13,574 nt of DNA, taken from Phoronis pallida. Its lineage: Eukaryota; Phoronida; Phoronidae. Every line of letters starts with the position of its first letter. The first letter of the stretch is position 1. The notes beneath the pieces were generated by a model. That model did not search any database, was not told where the DNA came from, and saw nothing but the letters and a program-made list of their open reading frames with translations. Shown piece after piece: positions 8,740 through 13,574 of this stretch. The stretch is from the NCBI GenBank assembly GCA_028565715.1, contig JAOXYC010151106.1, positions 1 to 13,574 of the forward strand, given 5' to 3'. The translations under genes were made by a program, and so were the position numbers.

Positions 8740-11700
8740 TTAATTGTTTTCTGGCTCCCCGTATTCCTCACTCATGACGGGTCTGCTGCTGTTGGAAGGC
8801 TGGAAAAATGCACAATTCATATTAATTTAGTGTGCGCCTTTTTTGGCATTTCATCATCTTGTTTTGTTTGTCTATATTTTACTATTCCATGCATCTGTGA
8901 TAATGTAATGAAGTTTAAAGCTATTCACATGTAAATTAAATTATCGACAACATAAAAACATAGACAGACATATTTTCAATGAAACTTGTTTGTGTGGGGT
9001 GGTCACAGCCCAATTATATAATTTTTTATACCACAGTCATTCTTTTTTATTGATTAGGTGAGACAGCCTGATGATTCTTCACAGCACAAACAAAACAGAT
9101 TATATGGCCTGCATGTTTGGTAGACTTAAAAAGAAACATTTCCGGAATTTAACACAATAATTTTCATTTGAATAGCCCTCATGAGAAATGATTTTGATAG
9201 GTTCAGATCCATTTATCAAGATGGGTCTTATACATGTCTCGTACTTGCAACAATTAATGACAGAATATAGGTGAATTCAATGTCACAAATGTAAAACCAA
9301 TGCAATTATTTTCTTGATTTTGGATCCTCAAGACATTAAATAATGGTCTCCTGAAGATGGGGCATTCAACAACAACAACAACAATCCATACCTTGAAAGG
9401 AGTTCGTTCACCAAATTTACTCCAGAATGTGACCTTGGAATCTGTAGCACGGCCAGTGCGCTCGTCGAAACTCTGGCATAGGTCAAAGGGCGGTGAATAG
9501 ACATGGAGGCTCATAGCACATTCAGTATGGTCGGGGTTCTCAATACGATGTAGGCCCAGGTCATCTGAAGGAATAATAAATTCATGGTTTGAGTAGTAAC
9601 CTAGTTTTATAAAACATTTCAAATTGCCGTAAACATCCAGGTAGAAGCCCCATGGTCTAATAAATTGGAAATGCTGAAAGAATAGGGTTGGCTTATTTTC
9701 GAGTTGAATTTGCAGGCCATTGTGTACATTGCATTTCATCAAAACAGGGGGTGATCTTAAGCCCCCCCCCCCCCTGCATTCCTTGTGTTTGTAGCCCCAG
9801 GGCCCTCACTCGACTTCAGGGAGTGGTGCCTGTGCCTTTTTTCAACTTTTTGTAAGCAAGGGGAATTTTCGCGGCCTTTTATAGAAGGGTATATTTTTTT
9901 CAGATGTCATCAAAAAGCTTGAAGGATTTTTAAAGAATTGTTTTTTTGTTAATTACTATTGAAAATCTAATTTTTGGATGCTCAAACATTAATTTTTAGT
10001 GTTTTAACAGGACTTGTTTTAGTATAATTAACTAGATTTTTCAAGGGGGAATTGTGCACACTTTTGGGGGGGAATTTGAGTCAGTTTGGAGGGGCATTTC
10101 ATGTGATTTTGGAATAAATTTGGGAGGGGAAAGGGCCTTCTAACAGCCCCAAAATCAGGTCATCGAGGGCCCTGAGCCCGCACACCTAGCATGAATACGC
10201 ACTGATGAAAAGTTGAGCTGCAATCGCGATGGTTCCCTGCACACCTAGCGATTTAATTTATCAATAAAGATACAGTTAATTTGAATTCAGTAGATCTTGT
10301 TGGATGAGTTTTCCAGCAGTATTAGTCGAGACAGGATGTTTTCCATAAATAAAACAAGATTCTATTTTAGCGGGAATTGGTCTTTTGCCAGACAGGGGGA
10401 TCAAAACTGTTGCCAAAAAGGTTTATAATTATTCCCATTGACACAATTCAAGCAAGGTTACCCCGTTTCGACCAAATATACTGTAAAGTGTAAGCGCAAC
10501 ACTTCTGGACATATGCCAAACATTGTGAAAGGACAGAGCTTGAAGTGTTTACACATTAGATAACAATATTTGTAAAGCTTTTTAAAGTTTTGCTCCAAGG
10601 AAATTAATCATTGTAAATATTATCAAAAGAAAAGTGTAGACCTCTTAGTTATGAGGAGACATTTTTAAAGTACAACTTAGAAGTGTAACAGAGAATTCTG
10701 ATTGCATCTCTTTTAGCCGCGTACTTCATTGACAATAATTTTTTATTGTCTTGGAAATTAAATATATTTCCAACTAAATACAGACAAAACCCTGAAACAT
10801 TACAGTACATTACATACACGTTGTTTGTTTTTAAAGTTTTAATTTTGGTTAAAAAAGTCACATGACCTAATTAAGATTTATGATTTTTGTGGCTATAAAT
10901 AAACTCATACATTCACCTTTCAGGAAATTAATCAAATGTTCATTATTTTGAAAAGAAACTGGTTTCAACTGGTCATAAATGGGCCATTGAATGAAAACGT
11001 CATTAAATTCATGAATTTGAAATAAAAAATTGAAAGTATATAATTATAACCGTTCATGAACATAGTTCATACATGGTACAATGATTTTGAAGATTCAGTT
11101 GAAGTCCATAGACCAAATACTGAGGAATACACCTACACACAAACTTTCATCCCTTAGCCTATGCTTTATAGTTTTTAAATTACTCTATCAAAATTCATTT
11201 TCTTTATTTAATTCTTGGATGAAATATAAGAACTTGGACCTCCAGAGGTATAACACCTGCACATGTAATGTGGAAGACCAGGGTTCGATTCCCGGTCGAG
11301 AGTTCCGTATTTTTCTGTCTTCAAAAATAATAATATTCGGCCAGCAAAGCAAACATAACATCACTATTAAGAATTTGGTAGTTTTTGAAAGAGTTTAATT
11401 GTACATTCAAAATTGTTGAGTATAGGATAGTCTCTCCCACAGCCCATCTCAAACGATGCTCTGTTCTCCCTACGGGATAATCCAGTCTCGCTAAGTATAT
11501 GTTGATTAGGTCACTCTGTTTAAACACAGTCTCCTACTTTCTGTAAAAATATCGGAAGACCCCCTGCGATTGATACAGTCCCTCGACCTGAGTCGAAGGG
11601 GCTACTGAGTTCAGTCTCGGTATAGGCCAACTCGTATGTGACTTTTGTGAGCCAAAAACACAAATGATTTGGAAATAATAAAATAAATTTGATATTCCAC

Positions 11701-11934
11701 TCACCATTTACATAGGCCACTTCACCTAGGCTGCAATACGTGTCTTTCACTTTTTGCATAGGTTGGTCACCCTCTGGCCAGCTGTAGAGTTCTTCCTTCA
11801 GTGTGCCGCTCATTACCTTGAAGAAGCAATGGGACCCTGCATGAGAGTGGATTCCACTACCTTGGGCTTCATTCCAACACAGGAGAATCAGGTTGTATTT
11901 GCCATTTCCCACGTCAACAAGGTTCCGTGTGTAT
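8740..11934 (-). CDS. CDO1: Cysteine dioxygenase, three 3' exons, 5' partial
   Basis: Minus-strand exons are 11934-11705, 9564-9392 and 8799-8740, with introns of 2140 and 592 bp and phases 1 and 0. The enzyme is a cytosolic non-haem iron cupin that oxidises cysteine to cysteine sulfinate, the entry to taurine and sulfate. The first exon opens with RYTRNLVD (substrate-binding Tyr58/Arg60 in human numbering) and contains GIHSHAGSHCF, giving iron ligands His86 and His88 and the cofactor Cys93. The second has GLHRIEN (His140) and SLHVYSPPFD (Ser153, His155 and Tyr157, partner of the Cys-Tyr crosslink). The last exon follows a good acceptor (TTTTTCCAG on the minus strand) and reads PSNSSRPVMSEEYGEPENN then TAA; the human protein also ends ENN. 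The tail after RTP is about 11 residues longer than human. Roughly the first 56 residues are missing and no exon for them is visible up to 13574. The terminal exon is the least certain part. Confidence 0.9.
9367..9384 (+). repeat. (CAA)6 microsatellite in CDO1 intron
   Basis: Six CAA units on the plus strand, (TTG)n in the sense of CDO1, lie just inside the donor site of the exon ending at 9392. If the intron were retained it would encode a run of Val. Confidence 0.85.
9762..9774 (+). repeat. C13 homopolymer
   Basis: Thirteen Cs follow TTAAG in the CDO1 intron; a G5 run lies nearby at 9747-9751. It may slip in replication, and the exact length may be an assembly estimate. Confidence 0.85.
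9798..10174. mobile_element. hAT-like short nonautonomous element
   Basis: CAGGGCCCTC at 9798-9807 is matched by its exact reverse complement GAGGGCCCTG at 10165-10174, enclosing 377 bp with no coding frame. CAGGG...CCCTG ends are characteristic of hAT transposons. The expected 8-bp target duplication is not present: left flank TGTAGCCC, right flank AGCCCGCA, sharing only AGCCC. Either the copy is old, the borders are shifted, or the similarity is partly chance (the 10-mer contains GGGCCC, itself a palindrome). It sits in the long CDO1 intron. Confidence 0.45.
10180..10249 (+). repeat. 11-bp direct repeat pair
   Basis: GCACACCTAGC occurs at 10180-10190 and 10239-10249, with 48 bp between. 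Each copy is preceded by CCCTG, or CCCTGAGCCC at the first. It begins six bases after the right end of the hAT-like element, so it may record an insertion or excision there. Confidence 0.6.
10250..11229. other. CDO1 intron sequence, nothing recognised
   Basis: AT-rich intron DNA. I see no conserved coding motif, no strong inverted repeat and no microsatellite. The open frames here are short and featureless. Confidence 0.5.
11230..11306 (+). repeat. tRNA-like sequence with intact B-box
   Basis: GGTTCGATTCC at 11282-11292 matches the polymerase III B-box consensus exactly. Upstream, AGAGGTATAACACC resembles a D-arm. GAACT (11230-11234) can pair with AGTTC (11301-11305) as an acceptor stem. The anticodon region can form a 7-nt loop ATGTAAT (GTA in the anticodon position), but its stem has a G-G mismatch and the D-stem is poor. 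It is probably a decayed tRNA or the head of a tRNA-derived SINE, opposite in strand to CDO1. Confidence 0.45.
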
Positions 11935-12227
11935 CTGCAAAATGTTTCGTCTATTTGAAGTTCTGGCCATATTAATTTCATCATGTATTGAACCAAGAAC
12001 CCATTACCTAAGAATCTACCACTGCGCCTGCCGCGCTATGCTAAAATTGACGATATTTTTAAAAATAAAGCACAACTCTCGGGTTTTTTGGCATCAAATT
12101 AGAGTTTGAGGGCTTTTTTAATTGATCTGAAAGTTTCATTACAATCGTTGATCATTAAATTAGTTAATTTGTATTAAATCGATATATCACCCTCGGCCGG
12201 GACGTGCAACACTGTGTAGCAGTTATT

Positions 12228-12290
12228 CCAAGTGACACTTGGTGGCGCATTGCATACTGGGCCAATCGGATTGTACTAAAGTCAATGCGC
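12228..12290. repeat. Small nested inverted repeats
   Basis: CCAAGTG-A-CACTTGG at 12228-12242 is a 7-bp palindrome. Just beyond it, GCGCATTG (12245-12252) is inverted as CAATGCGC (12283-12290), with a GGT/ACC extension broken by one inserted base. Both are short and could be remnants of a MITE end. Confidence 0.5.
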
Positions 12291-12338
12291 ACCATCTACT
12301 GAATGCTTTTTCATGAAAGCTCTACATGGTGATACACG

Positions 12339-12390
12339 TCACGGCTCAGTGGTAGACTCTAAGGTGATGGGTTCTTGATTGTACCCAGAG
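12339..12390 (+). repeat. Weak tRNA-like A-box remnant
   Basis: GGCTCAGTGGTAGACTC closely resembles a tRNA D-arm and A-box. The matching B-box is damaged (GGGTTCTTGATTGTACCC). It may be an old SINE fragment. Confidence 0.25.
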
Positions 12391-13574
12391 ATTTGTCTAT
12401 TGCCAAAAACATATCACTAATTAACACAAACATTTTTCCAATGTTTAGCAAAAAAATTAAACATCAGAATTACAACTCACAAAGGAGATAAAAAATTATG
12501 ATTTTTTCAGCAATCACGAACTACCAAATTATAGCTCAAATTTTATTTAACGAGATAATAACTTGTTCACCTTTCAATTTTATGTTGCCTTATGCAACCA
12601 AAAACCAAACCCTGGACAATATTTGGGTTTGTAGTTCAACATTACACCATATTTGTTTAGCCTGGTATTTTGGAGGGCCTGGGAAATGTCATTGTAGTCT
12701 AGATCGGGGTCTAGATCCACCACAACAAGGCATAAAATCCATATTTTAACATGATACAAAGGACATGCGGTGGGGGTGACCTACAGTAATTTGCGCGTTT
12801 TGGGGAAAACTGGCATTAAAAATATTGATGAATTATAAATCATTAAAAACCACCAAAAACTGAAAACTATAAATCTCCAAAATTTGAAGAAAAAAACTTG
12901 GTTGCCAAAAAACCTTGGTTGAGTAAACTAAAGAATAAGAAATATTGGTGAACATTAAATTGGGTGACTTCCTTTCAAGGGCATACAATATACCCCTCAT
13001 GTTCACCCCTTCAAGCATTTTGATTAATGCAGCAAATATGAACATTTTGTAATCCTGGGCTTTGGGGCAGAAAGAGTTGAAAAGCCTTACAAAGTCATTG
13101 TTAAGGAAACATGTACAACCTAGATCTAGTGTCTATTTATAGCATAAAACATGATGAATGCAAACTAGTTTTTCTCTCTTCTGTAGTCATATTATTGTTA
13201 CTATGTACTGTTATTGTTGCTAGGGATTGGGCCAGGGTGGCACTACTTAGAAAACAGATGTACCACCCTCAGTCAAAAACAACACCCATTTGGAAACCCA
13301 GACATATAAAAAATGCCATATGTGTACCAAATTTGTCAAACTCATGCAAAGACCCATGTCTATACCTTAACACTAAAAATACCTAGTTATTGCAAAAAAA
13401 ACGACCCATCTTTACCAAAATAGGTGAAAAACCGACCACTATGGATACCAAAATTGTCGAAAACCCAACTAAAATGGGCAGCACATCTGGACCCCCACCC
13501 CCATGGATTTTGACCAATTTTTAAATTAAAAGTTGTGCACTCTTTGAGAAAATAAAAGGAATTGTCTTGCACAA

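Larger units (their letters stand above)
11937..13574. other. CDO1 upstream intron or 5' flank, no exon found
   Basis: Both strands were searched for a minus-strand exon ending in a phase-2 donor and coding the CDO1 N terminus; none was seen. The DNA is AT-rich. From about 13270 to 13500 it holds degenerate ACCCAT and ACCAAAAT-like words that look like an old repeat, too diverged to define a unit. The window edge cuts this region. Confidence 0.5.

Noticed and set aside
8689-8934. Plus-strand 81-codon frame
   Set aside because: It lies antisense over the CDO1 terminal exon and has no recognised motif.
9037-9351. Other possible CDO1 terminal exons, giving tails ETII-stop or AVSPNQ-stop
   Set aside because: The first needs an intron of only about 40 bp; the second has a poor acceptor. 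The exon at 8799-8740 has a better acceptor and ends ENN like human CDO1.
9254-9742. Continuous minus-strand frame through the CDO1 exon at 9392-9564
   Set aside because: The parts outside the exon do not resemble CDO1 and include a Val run from the CAA microsatellite. Splice sites at both exon borders are good.
1-13574. CRISPR array, operon or other prokaryotic system
   Set aside because: Spliced animal genes and MITEs rule out a bacterial context. The short repeats seen are not evenly spaced with unique spacers.

Overview
The window is eukaryotic nuclear DNA. Coding sequence is broken into short exons with GT..AG introns, the intergenic DNA is AT-rich, and transposon debris is abundant. 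Both recognisable genes are animal genes. The mix of MITEs, tRNA-like SINE heads and a foldback-like element suggests a marine invertebrate. I cannot name the phylum from sequence alone.

Region 1 (1-4739, + strand) is the 3' part of a RALBP1/RLIP76 orthologue (Ral effector and Rho-family GAP). Eight exons splice in a consistent frame into 476 codons plus TGA. They hold the second half of the RhoGAP domain, the Ral-binding coiled coil, an unusual Glu-rich insert and the C-terminal coiled coil. Most introns are about 300-460 bp. Two carry insertions: a hairpin element with an 11-bp target duplication (2343-2539), and an element of about 880 bp with inverted ends, built almost wholly from degenerate 11-bp repeats (2984-3866).

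Region 2 (4740 to about 8500) is the 3' flank shared by two convergent genes. It starts with two diverged extra copies of the last RALBP1 coding segment; the first is still open and in frame after the stop. A diverged ~200-bp duplication, a 15-bp palindrome, a 23-bp tandem duplication, a MITE with perfect 26-bp ends and a tRNA-like SINE head follow. I see no independent gene here.

Region 3 (8740-11934, - strand) is the 3' part of a cysteine dioxygenase (CDO1) gene. Three exons encode the whole catalytic core, including the iron-binding histidines and the Cys-Tyr cofactor pair, and a terminal exon ends in ENN-stop. The N-terminal exon(s) are not visible and probably lie beyond 13574. Its long intron holds a hAT-like short element and a tRNA-like sequence.

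Region 4 (11937-13574) is noncoding: short inverted repeats, a weak tRNA-like stretch and degenerate repetitive DNA. The two genes meet tail to tail and have unrelated roles (Ral/Rho signalling and endocytosis; cysteine catabolism to taurine). Nothing suggests joint function. The most unusual structures are the 11-bp-repeat intronic element and the amplified RALBP1 tail exon.
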